Below are positions 1-5,441 of a stretch of DNA of 6,545 nt, one piece after another. Position 1 is the stretch's first letter, and every line of letters starts with the position of its first letter. Source of the DNA: Bordetella parapertussis (GTDB taxonomy: Bacteria; Pseudomonadota; Gammaproteobacteria; Burkholderiales; SG8-39); NCBI GenBank assembly GCA_945906975.1, contig CAMDRY010000188.1, positions 1-6,545 on the forward strand, read 5' to 3'. Under the pieces are notes generated by a model. It searched no databases. It worked only from the letters and a program-made list of their open reading frames with translations, and was not told the origin of the DNA. Made by a program: the position numbers and the translations under genes.

Positions 1-784
1 TACCCTTGGGCACGGCGATGCCGCGCCAGGCCTCCAGCGTGATGTCATAGCCCTGCTCGTGTGCCGTCGGCACATCGGGCAAAACCGGGTCGCGCGCCGG
101 CGCCAGGGCGGCGAGCAGGCGCACCTGGCCGTTCTTGACGTAACTGGACAGGGCGGCGGGCAATTGCACCAGGGCATCGACCTGGCTGCCGAGCAGGCTG
201 GGCACCACCTGTGCCGCGCCGTAGGGTACGTCCACCACCTCGACGCCGCCAGACTTGAACAGCGCCACCGAGGAAATGTGCGTGTGGCTGCCGATACCCG
301 AATTGCCGACAGTGACATTCTTCGGGCGTGCCTTGGCATCGGCCATGAACTCACCCAGCGTTTTCCATTTCGCGTCGCTGCGCACCGCCAGCACAGGCGA
401 CTCGACCAGCACCCGCGCCACCGCGTCAAAGGCACGGTAGTCGATGGGCATCATGCCCGAGTAAAAAGCGGTGGATACAGAATTGGAATTCCACACCAGC
501 GTATAGCCGTCGGGCTTGCGCGCCGCGGCGACCTTGTAGCCGATCGCCCCGCCCGCGCCCGGATGATTGACGACGATCACCCTGGCATCCAGGTTCCGGC
601 CCATGCCGTCGGCCAGCAGGCGCGCGGTGACATCGGCCGAGGAGCCGGCGGGAAAGAGCACGATGAGTTCTATAGGGCCTTTTTTCGGGAAAGGCTGATC
701 CTGCGCGAGCAGCGGACCGGAGCCCGCAAGCCCGATTGCGGTCACCGCCAGTATCCGGGCCAGGGCTTTTTTCCATGCTGTCAT
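1..784 (-). CDS. Bug/TctC-family periplasmic solute-binding protein (Bug A), C-terminus cut by window edge
   Basis: The frame stays open from an ATG at 784 to the left edge, giving 261 codons; complete family members have about 320-330, so roughly 60 residues lie outside. Residues 1-27 form a Sec signal peptide: Lys5/Lys6 and Arg10, a hydrophobic core, then LLA before Gln28. The mature part follows the Bug pattern: a first strand ending in FPAG (44-47), HPGAGG (74-79), PDGYTL (91-96), VPYG (186-189), and LPDVPTAHEQGY (235-246). Family members bind small carboxylates or related solutes in the periplasm. The first ligand loop reads AGSSAD rather than the common PGGGTD, and VPYG replaces VPYKG, so this is a different branch from the other two Bug proteins here and probably binds another ligand. 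The start is supported by an AGGAG 6 nt upstream. It lies 17 nt behind the oxidoreductase gene and is almost certainly cotranscribed with it. The ligand is unknown. Confidence 0.93.
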   Translation of the reverse strand, partial: MTAWKKALARILAVTAIGLAGSGPLLAQDQPFPKKGPIELIVLFPAGSSADVTARLLADGMGRNLDARVIVVNHPGAGGAIGYKVAAARKPDGYTLVWNSNSVSTAFYSGMMPIDYRAFDAVARVLVESPVLAVRSDAKWKTLGEFMADAKARPKNVTVGNSGIGSHTHISSVALFKSGGVEVVDVPYGAAQVVPSLLGSQVDALVQLPAALSSYVKNGQVRLLAALAPARDPVLPDVPTAHEQGYDITLEAWRGIAVPKG

Positions 785-790
785 AGCGCT

Positions 791-795
791 CTCCT
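791..795 (-). promoter_or_regulatory. Ribosome-binding site of Bug A
   Basis: The minus strand reads AGGAG, 6 nt before the ATG at 784, inside the 17-nt gap after the oxidoreductase stop. It fixes the start of the truncated Bug A frame. The short gap leaves little room for a separate promoter. Confidence 0.75.
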
Positions 796-801
796 GTTGA
801 A

Positions 802-1809
802 TTACTCTTTGGCGAGAATTTCAGCAACGTCGACGCGGCGGCCTTCGCGCGCCGACACGACGCCGGCGCGAATCACCGCCAGTGAGGCCGTGGCGCGCTC
901 ACCGTCCATTTCCGGTTCGCATTCGCCGCGCACCGCGGCGGCGAATTCCTCCAGCTCGTCAACAAAGGTATCGTTTTTCTGGAAGGCAACAGGGTCTGAC
1001 TTGGTGCTGCCGCGCTTGAGAAAACGCAAGCCCCCGTGCAGGTCGTAATAGGCGCTCGCTTCCTTGCCGTAAATATTCATCAGGTAATACTCGGAGGCCG
1101 AGGCGTAGCTGGCATTGAGCGTCGAGAGCGCGCCGTTGTCGTGCTCGAACACCAGGCTGGCCACGTCCGGGTTGTCACCGGGCAGCACCAACTGCGCGAA
1201 GCGGCCGTTGACCGACTTGATCGGCCCCATCAGATAGGTGAGCACATCGGCGTAGTGGATGCCGATTTGCAGCATCACCCCGCCGGGCATACCCTCGGCG
1301 GTATAGCGCCAGGACGACAGGTCGATTTGCCCCAGCCGGTCGCGGCTGATGTTGCTCTCGGCATTGACGAGCTTGCCGAATACGCCCTCGTCGATCTGTT
1401 TGCGCATCCAGCGGAACTGGCTTTCGCGCCGGCGCTGGTATCCCAGGGCCAGCACCACGCCGGCCTTGCGGCAGGCCGCAGTCAGGGCGCGCGCATCGGC
1501 GATGGTATTGGCAATGGGTTTGTCAAGAAAGACATGCTTGCCCGCCGCCGCCGCCGCACGCGTTGTTTCGAGGTGCACGTTGTTGGGCGTGGTATTGATA
1601 ATGGCCTGGATGGAGCGGTCCTCAAGAATGGACTCGTAACTGGGCGCGGCCTGGCAGCCGTACTTGGCGGCAAAGGCCGCGCGTTTTTGTTCCGAGCGCG
1701 TGTAGCAGCTGACAATCTTGATCTTGCCCGAGCGGACAATCGCATCGGCGAGGACATCGGACCACCAGCCCATGCCCAGGCAGGCAACGCGTACCGGTTC
1801 TGCAGCCAT
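802..1809 (-). CDS. Gfo/Idh/MocA-family NAD(P)-dependent oxidoreductase
   Basis: 335 residues, normal for the family, and cytoplasmic (no signal peptide). The N-terminal Rossmann domain starts with VRVACLGMGWWSD (6-18), where G12 and G14 are the dinucleotide-binding glycines. NTTPNNVH (72-79) is the usual strand and loop after it. FLDKPIA (94-100) is the family's EKP motif with Asp for Glu; K97 is the expected catalytic lysine. The C-terminal domain carries GGVMLQIGIHYADVL (176-190) with H185 as the expected catalytic histidine. In most members the residue four before this His is Asp (DxxxH); here it is Gln181. Members oxidise or reduce sugars, inositols, amino-sugar derivatives or related hydroxy compounds, and some are dehalogenases or reductases with other substrates, so no substrate is assigned. 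The ATG at 1809 has GGGAGA 7 nt upstream. The neighbouring binding protein and crotonase suggest a catabolic role. Family call is firm; specificity is unknown. Confidence 0.93.
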   Translation of the reverse strand: MAAEPVRVACLGMGWWSDVLADAIVRSGKIKIVSCYTRSEQKRAAFAAKYGCQAAPSYESILEDRSIQAIINTTPNNVHLETTRAAAAAGKHVFLDKPIANTIADARALTAACRKAGVVLALGYQRRRESQFRWMRKQIDEGVFGKLVNAESNISRDRLGQIDLSSWRYTAEGMPGGVMLQIGIHYADVLTYLMGPIKSVNGRFAQLVLPGDNPDVASLVFEHDNGALSTLNASYASASEYYLMNIYGKEASAYYDLHGGLRFLKRGSTKSDPVAFQKNDTFVDELEEFAAAVRGECEPEMDGERATASLAVIRAGVVSAREGRRVDVAEILAKE

Positions 1810-1816
1810 CTATTCT

Positions 1817-1822
1817 TCTCCC
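1817..1822 (-). promoter_or_regulatory. Ribosome-binding site of the oxidoreductase
   Basis: The minus strand reads GGGAGA, 7 nt before the ATG at 1809. This supports that start over longer readings of the frame. Confidence 0.65.
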
Positions 1823-1880
1823 GTCGTGCAATGCTCAATGGTATTGGTATTGCGCCGGCACCGGATCTCGCTGGCAGCGC

Positions 1881-1900
1881 GCGTTGTTTCGCGTTGTTTC
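1881..1900. repeat. Perfect 10-bp tandem duplication (GCGTTGTTTC x2)
   Basis: Two exact head-to-tail copies of a 10-mer lie in the 110-nt gap between the GlcG-family gene and the oxidoreductase gene. The second copy ends in GTTTC, and GAAAC follows at 1911-1915, giving a 5-bp inverted repeat with a 10-nt spacer. Either arrangement could be a regulator site, or the duplication may be replication slippage. No convincing promoter hexamers were found alongside it. Confidence 0.6.
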
Positions 1901-1919
1901 AAAATGTCTCGAAACGGAA

Positions 1920-2372
1920 CTATTTATTGTCGATGAGAAAGCCGGCGCCGATGGCCTCGACCGCGAGGCGCGCGATGCGCTCATCGGTCGCCCAGTCGCC
2001 GCCGCTCACGCCGATGCCGCCGATGCACTCGCCCTCGATGATGATGGGAAAACCGCCCTCCATCGCCGTCCAGCGCTCGGGGCCCGCGGCCAGCGCGAGG
2101 CCAAGGGCGTGCGAGGTGTCCAGAGCCTGCGCCTGAGCGCCCTTGGCCGAGGTGGGCCGTTTGTTCGAGGCCGAGGACACCGCCTTGGTGGTGCTCGAGT
2201 GCACGGTGTGAAAGCGCCCGCCGTCCATGCGCTCGAGCAGCATCAGGTGCCCGCCGGCGTCGACGATGGCAACCGATGCGGCGATGCCGGCTTCTTCAGC
2301 CGCGGCAATCGCCGCGGCCATCATTTTTTTCGCGCCGGCATAGGACAGGCGTTTGGCATTGACTACAAACAT
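1920..2372 (-). CDS. GlcG/HbpS heme-binding-family protein (former DUF336)
   Basis: 150 residues, typical of this small single-domain family. The diagnostic part is SVAIVDAGGHLMLLERMDGG (33-52), followed by a helix with TTKAVSSASNKRPTS (61-75), and a C-terminal sheet with GGFPIIIEGECIGGIGVSGG (106-125) and a closing helix at 130-143. There is no signal peptide, so it is probably cytoplasmic, unlike the secreted HbpS of Streptomyces. The family is named after glcG of the E. coli glycolate locus and after heme-binding HbpS. Its biochemical role in catabolic operons is poorly defined, and neither heme binding nor degradation can be read from this sequence. The ATG at 2372 has an AAAGG 6 nt upstream, in an AT-rich 30-nt gap after Bug B, so translation follows Bug B on the same message. 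Small proteins of this family are often found beside oxidoreductases and binding proteins in proteobacterial catabolic loci (recalled, not searched). Confidence 0.9.
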   Translation of the reverse strand: MFVVNAKRLSYAGAKKMMAAAIAAAEEAGIAASVAIVDAGGHLMLLERMDGGRFHTVHSSTTKAVSSASNKRPTSAKGAQAQALDTSHALGLALAAGPERWTAMEGGFPIIIEGECIGGIGVSGGDWATDERIARLAVEAIGAGFLIDNK

Positions 2373-2402
2373 GTACTGCCTTTCAATAAAATTTACGATC
2401 TT

Positions 2403-3380
2403 TCAGAGGTCAACCTTGACGTTCGCATCCTTGACCACCTTGGACCAGCGAGCGATCTCGCTACGGATAAACGCCTGGAACTCCTCGGGCGAAATGCCGC
2501 CGGTCGTGGCTACCTGCGAGACCCAGATGTTCTTCATGTCCGGCAGGTTCATGGCTTTCACCGTTTCCTGGTACATGCGGTCGACAGTTTCCTTTGGCGT
2601 GCCCTTTATCGCCCACAGCGCGTACCAGGTGCTGACCACCATGCCTGGTACGCCGACTTCATCCATGGTCGGCATGTCGGGAAACTGTTCGGCGCGCTTG
2701 GGCGTGGCGATGGCCAGGCCACGCAGCCTGCCCGCCTTCATTTGCGTGGACGAAGTGCCCATGCCGTCGAAGACCACATCAATCGTCCCGGCGAGAAAGT
2801 CCGTCATCATCGGTCCGGCGCCCTTGTAGGGCACATGGGTCATCTTGGTGCCGGTGACGTTCAGGAACAATTCCATGGCGAGGTGGTGCGAGGTGCCGCT
2901 GCCGGGCGAGCCGAAATTGAGCTTGCCGGGGTTGGCCTTGGCGTAGTCGACCAGTTCCTTGATGGTTTTGAACGGGTGCTTGGGATGCACCACCATCACC
3001 TGCGGCACATAGGCCACCACGGTGATCGGGATGAAGTCCCGTTCCAGCTTGTAGGGCAGATTGGTGTAGAGGCTGTCGCCAATGGTATGGTGGATCGCCC
3101 CCATGAAAAAGGTGTAGCCATCGGGCGCCGCCTTGGACGCGCTGGACGCGCCAACGGTGCCGCCGGCTCCGCCCTGGTTCTCGATGTGCACCGGCTGGCC
3201 GAGCGCTTGCGCCAACTTGGCTGCAAGCGGTCGCGCGAAGGTGTCGGTGCCGCCGCCGGCGGGGAATGGGTTGATGATGCGGATGGATTTGGTCGGCCAG
3301 GCCTGGGCCGACGCGACGGCCGGAGCCAGTGCAATCAGACTCGCGGCAATGGCCATAGTGAAACGGGATAACACTTTCAT
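2403..3380 (-). CDS. Bug/TctC-family periplasmic solute-binding protein (Bug B)
   Basis: 325 residues from the chosen ATG, the normal family length. Residues 1-25 are a Sec signal peptide (Lys2 and Arg6, hydrophobic core, cleavage after ASA before Gln26). Mature features in order: IRIINPFPAGGGTD (33-46) with the first ligand loop, NQGGAGG (68-74), PDGYTF (86-91), VHPKHPFKTIKELV (131-144), GSPGSGTSHHLAMELF (157-172), and HVPYKGAG (182-189). The C-terminal SPEEFQAFIRSE-type helix also fits. The family captures carboxylates and other small solutes, mostly for TctA/TctB-type permeases, though many bug genes are orphans as here. An earlier in-frame start at 3404 would add eight residues, but the Shine-Dalgarno sequence lies inside that extension, so 3380 is preferred. 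It follows the crotonase by 126 nt and precedes the GlcG-family gene by 30 nt. The ligand is unknown. Confidence 0.96.
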   Translation of the reverse strand: MKVLSRFTMAIAASLIALAPAVASAQAWPTKSIRIINPFPAGGGTDTFARPLAAKLAQALGQPVHIENQGGAGGTVGASSASKAAPDGYTFFMGAIHHTIGDSLYTNLPYKLERDFIPITVVAYVPQVMVVHPKHPFKTIKELVDYAKANPGKLNFGSPGSGTSHHLAMELFLNVTGTKMTHVPYKGAGPMMTDFLAGTIDVVFDGMGTSSTQMKAGRLRGLAIATPKRAEQFPDMPTMDEVGVPGMVVSTWYALWAIKGTPKETVDRMYQETVKAMNLPDMKNIWVSQVATTGGISPEEFQAFIRSEIARWSKVVKDANVKVDL

Positions 3381-3384
3381 TTTT

Positions 3385-3392
3385 CCTCCTCC
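3385..3392 (-). promoter_or_regulatory. Strong ribosome-binding site of Bug B
   Basis: The minus strand reads GGAGGAGG, ending 4 nt before the ATG at 3380. It lies downstream of the alternative in-frame start at 3404, so it decides for the shorter protein with a clean signal peptide. Confidence 0.8.
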
Positions 3393-3407
3393 GGTGAGAA
3401 CCAAAAT

Positions 3408-3427
3408 GCCCGCCTGGTCCGGCGGGT
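3408..3427 (-). other. GC-rich stem-loop in the leader of Bug B
   Basis: CCCGCC (3409-3414) and GGCGGG (3421-3426) pair perfectly around a 6-nt loop, with one G-T pair possible at the base. On the transcribed strand the stem is followed by CATTTTGG, a short and interrupted T stretch. It could be a weak terminator or attenuator after the crotonase gene, or a stabilising hairpin 15 nt before the Bug B ribosome-binding site. The T-run is too poor to call a terminator. Confidence 0.4.
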
Positions 3428-3458
3428 CGCGATGCGATTCTTATGCCGCCAATCTGAT

Positions 3459-3474
3459 GCCAGCAAAAGCTGGC
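3459..3474 (-). other. Perfect 6-bp hairpin with tetraloop in the crotonase-Bug B gap
   Basis: GCCAGC (3459-3464) and GCTGGC (3469-3474) pair around a 4-nt loop (TTTT on the transcribed strand). No T-run follows on either strand, so it is not an intrinsic terminator. With the hairpin at 3408-3427 it makes this 126-nt gap the most structured of the window; it may influence differential expression of the flanking genes. Confidence 0.35.
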
Positions 3475-3506
3475 TGTCGGCTAGTTTGACACATCCGGTG
3501 GGCTTT

Positions 3507-4289
3507 CTACGCGCCTTTGAATACCGGTTTTTTCTTGGCCAGAAAGGCCTTGTAGCCGATATGAAAATCCTCGCTGCCAAAGCAGGTAAAGCCTTCGTCG
3601 TATTCGGCCTCGCTCAGCGGTTTCGGATCGGTGAGGCGGCGCGCAAATTTCTTGTGCCAGTGCGCAACCAGCGGTGCGCCCTCGGCGATGCGGTGTGCCG
3701 CCGCCATGGCTTCTTCATCGACGAAGTGGTCGGGCACGACGCGCGTCACCAGGCCTTTTTCGCGCGCTTCCGCGGCATTGAAAATCTGTCCCTCGAGCAG
3801 CATTTCCATGGCGGTGTTGTAGCCTGCGAGGTCGATCAGGCGCTTGATCTCCCCGTAGGCCATGACCAGGCCGAGATTTTTTATCGGCACGCCGAAGCGG
3901 CTCGACTCGCCGCAAATGCGAATGTCGGCAAGCCCGGCGATTTCCAGGCCACCGCCGATGCAGATGCCGTGTATCAGCGCGACCACCGGGTGGGGGCAGT
4001 TGGCGATGGCATCGATGGTGGTGTGCATGATGCGGCCGTAGGCGCGCGCCTGCGCCACATTGGAGCGCTCGTTTTCGAACTCGGATATGTCGTTGCCCGG
4101 TGCGAAGGCGCGCTCGCCCGCGCCGCGGATCACAACGCAGCGTATCGCCGCATCGGCCGAGAGCTCGGTGAACACGTCGCCGAGCCGCCGCCACATCGGC
4201 TTGGTCAGGGCGTTGAGTTTTTCCGGCCGGTTGAGTGTGACGGTGACGATGTGCCCGTCGCGATTTACCAATATCGTTTCTGTGCTCAT
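3507..4289 (-). CDS. Crotonase-superfamily protein (enoyl-CoA hydratase/isomerase-like) with altered active site
   Basis: 260 residues, normal for a single-domain crotonase. Markers in order: LNRPEKLNAL (19-28), the first oxyanion-hole loop GERAFAPGNDISEF (58-71), the second loop GICIGGGLEIA (108-118), DIRICGESSRFGVPIKNLG (122-140), and a C-terminal GYKAFLAKKKPVFKG segment (245-259). Family members act on acyl-CoA thioesters in the cytoplasm, as hydratases, isomerases, decarboxylases or hydrolases. Aligned without gaps to rat enoyl-CoA hydratase, E116 matches Glu144, but Ile136 stands where Glu164 should be. The usual PGAGGTQRL stretch is replaced by MAYGEIKRL (143-151). A standard hydratase reaction is therefore doubtful. 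The start at 4289 is chosen because conserved sequence begins right after it. A GTG at 4337 would add 16 low-complexity residues encoded by a hexamer repeat and has no Shine-Dalgarno sequence. Substrate unknown. Confidence 0.93.
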   Translation of the reverse strand: MSTETILVNRDGHIVTVTLNRPEKLNALTKPMWRRLGDVFTELSADAAIRCVVIRGAGERAFAPGNDISEFENERSNVAQARAYGRIMHTTIDAIANCPHPVVALIHGICIGGGLEIAGLADIRICGESSRFGVPIKNLGLVMAYGEIKRLIDLAGYNTAMEMLLEGQIFNAAEAREKGLVTRVVPDHFVDEEAMAAAHRIAEGAPLVAHWHKKFARRLTDPKPLSEAEYDEGFTCFGSEDFHIGYKAFLAKKKPVFKGA

Positions 4290-4290
4290 G

Positions 4291-4308
4291 CTGGTCCTGG
4301 TCCTGGTG
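4291..4308. repeat. Hexamer tandem repeat (CTGGTC/CTGGTC/CTGGTG) over the crotonase ribosome-binding region
   Basis: Three 6-bp units, the last with one change, end 1 nt before the crotonase start. Read on the minus strand they supply AGGA twice, 5 and 11 nt before the ATG at 4289. These are the only Shine-Dalgarno-like sequences for this gene, so the ribosome-binding site is built from the repeat itself. Confidence 0.6.
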
Positions 4309-4363
4309 CGGCTAGGGTGAGTTGTGGCCGCGTGCACGTGGTTTCTGGCCTGTTGTGCTTATC

Positions 4364-4403
4364 GTTCCTCGGTTCCTCGGTGTCTTGGTGTCTTGGTGCC
4401 TTG
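4364..4403. repeat. Five-unit degenerate octamer tandem array
   Basis: Five head-to-tail 8-mers: GTTCCTCG twice, GTGTCTTG twice, then GTGCCTTG. On the minus strand the units read CAAGGCAC, CAAGACAC, CAAGACAC, CGAGGAAC, CGAGGAAC. The array lies in the 124-nt gap and begins 10 nt after the Bug C stop. It encodes no protein in the preferred annotation and has no intrinsic-terminator shape. Confidence 0.75.
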
Positions 4404-4413
4404 GCCGCCGCGG

Positions 4414-5376
4414 TCATTGCAACTTGATGTTGGCATCCTGAATCAGTTTGCCGTATTTGGCCAGTTCGGTGCGCATGAATGCGGCAAATTCTTCCGGCGT
4501 GGTTTCGCGCAGTTGGGTACCGACTTGTTCGAGGCGGGCCTTGATTTCCGGTTCGCGCATGACGCGGTTGATGTCGGTGTTGAGTTTGCCTATGAGTTCG
4601 CGTGGCATGGTGCCTGGCCCCATCACCCCGTACCAGTTCAGGACCTCGAAATTCTTGATGCCTTCCTCGTCAAAGGTCGGCACATCGGGCAACTGCGGCA
4701 GACGGCGCGAGGTGGATATGGCAAGGCCCTTGAGTCGGGTGCCTTTGATGTGCTCCATCACCGGGGGCATGGTGTCAAAGTTCATCGCCACCACACCGGC
4801 CAGCAAGTCTTTGATGCCGTCACCCGACCCCTTGTAGGGTACGTGTACGATCTTTACGCCGGTGAGCAACTGAAAGAGCTCTCCCGCCAGGTGCTGGCTG
4901 CTGCCGTTGCCCGAAGAGGCGTAGTTGTATTTGTCCGGACTGGCTTTGAGCAGGGCCACCAGTTCTTTGACGTTCTTTGCCGGAATGGACGGATGCACCG
5001 CCAGAACGTTGGGCACATAGCCGACATAAGAAATCGGCGCAAAGTCCTTGAGCGGATCGTAGGGCAGTTTGTTCAAGTGGGGCCCTATGGCATGCGAATT
5101 GGCGTGGCCCATGATCAGCGTATAGCCGTCTGCGGGGGCCTTGGCGACCAGGTCGGCGGCAATGGCACCCGTGGCGCCGGCGCGATTTTCCACCAGCACC
5201 GGCTGGCCCCAGACTTCGCTCAGGCGCTGTGCAATGACGCGGGACACGATGTCGGTTCCACCACCGGGAGCGAAGCCAACCAGGATGCGCACCGGCTTGT
5301 TCGGATAGGTCTGCGCGTGGGCTGCGGTGCAGACGGCGAGCAGCAGGGCTGTGGCGATACGGATAAGGCGGGACAT
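4414..5376 (-). CDS. Bug/TctC-family periplasmic solute-binding protein (Bug C)
   Basis: 320 residues, full family length. Residues 1-21 are a Sec signal peptide (Arg3, Arg6, a Leu/Ala core, cleavage after AHA before Gln22). Cys16 lies inside this peptide but is preceded by LAV, which lacks the Gly/Ala/Ser needed for a lipobox, so it is not expected to be a lipoprotein. Mature features: VRILVGFAPGGGTD (29-42) with the first ligand loop, NRAGATG (64-70), ADGYTLIMG (82-90), VHPSIPAKNVKELV (127-140), SSGNGSSQHLAGELF (154-168), HVPYKGSG (178-185), and a late LPDVPTFDEEG motif. This is the canonical Bug pattern. The reading frame is open far upstream to 6009, but that part is out-of-frame sequence antisense to nothing useful and overlaps the aminotransferase; the strong Shine-Dalgarno sequence and signal peptide fix the start at 5376. 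It follows the aminotransferase by 65 nt. The ligand is unknown. Confidence 0.96.
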   Translation of the reverse strand: MSRLIRIATALLLAVCTAAHAQTYPNKPVRILVGFAPGGGTDIVSRVIAQRLSEVWGQPVLVENRAGATGAIAADLVAKAPADGYTLIMGHANSHAIGPHLNKLPYDPLKDFAPISYVGYVPNVLAVHPSIPAKNVKELVALLKASPDKYNYASSGNGSSQHLAGELFQLLTGVKIVHVPYKGSGDGIKDLLAGVVAMNFDTMPPVMEHIKGTRLKGLAISTSRRLPQLPDVPTFDEEGIKNFEVLNWYGVMGPGTMPRELIGKLNTDINRVMREPEIKARLEQVGTQLRETTPEEFAAFMRTELAKYGKLIQDANIKLQ

Positions 5377-5382
5377 GGTTTT

Positions 5383-5388
5383 TCCTCC
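5383..5388 (-). promoter_or_regulatory. Strong ribosome-binding site of Bug C
   Basis: The minus strand reads GGAGGA, 6 nt before the ATG at 5376. It decides the start of a frame that otherwise stays open for another 211 codons upstream, through the aminotransferase gene in a different frame. Confidence 0.8.
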
Positions 5389-5441
5389 GGGTGGGTCTGC
5401 GCGCCCTCGGTGCGGGGCGTTGTTTTCAGGGGACTGCAAGC

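Noticed and set aside
59..1048. 329-codon open frame on the plus strand
   Set aside because: Antisense to Bug A and the 3' end of the oxidoreductase; composition is typical of a shadow frame and no family motif is visible.
1036..2136. 366-codon open frame on the plus strand
   Set aside because: Antisense to the oxidoreductase and the GlcG-family gene; no motif and no convincing start signal.
1884..3371. 495-codon open frame on the plus strand
   Set aside because: It is fully antisense to Bug B and the GlcG-family gene, both with clear family motifs and ribosome-binding sites. Its translation is Arg/Gly/His-rich without recognisable domains, as expected for the complement of high-GC genes.
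3381..3404. Bug B start eight codons upstream at 3404
   Set aside because: The strong Shine-Dalgarno sequence lies inside this extension, directly in front of the ATG at 3380, and the extension disturbs the signal peptide.
3430..3475. Possible minus-strand sigma-70 promoter in the crotonase-Bug B gap (TTGCTG, 17 nt, TAAGAA)
   Set aside because: Only about three of six bases match in each hexamer, which is expected by chance in a gap of this size.
3486..3491. Plus-strand TTGACA resembling a -35 box
   Set aside because: No -10-like sequence follows at 16-18 nt, and there is no plus-strand gene downstream.
4290..4337. Crotonase start at GTG 4337
   Set aside because: No Shine-Dalgarno sequence precedes it, and the added residues are low-complexity Arg-Thr encoded by the hexamer repeat.
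4359..4408. CRISPR-like array
   Set aside because: Units are 8 bp, contiguous and without spacers, so this is a simple tandem repeat and not a CRISPR.
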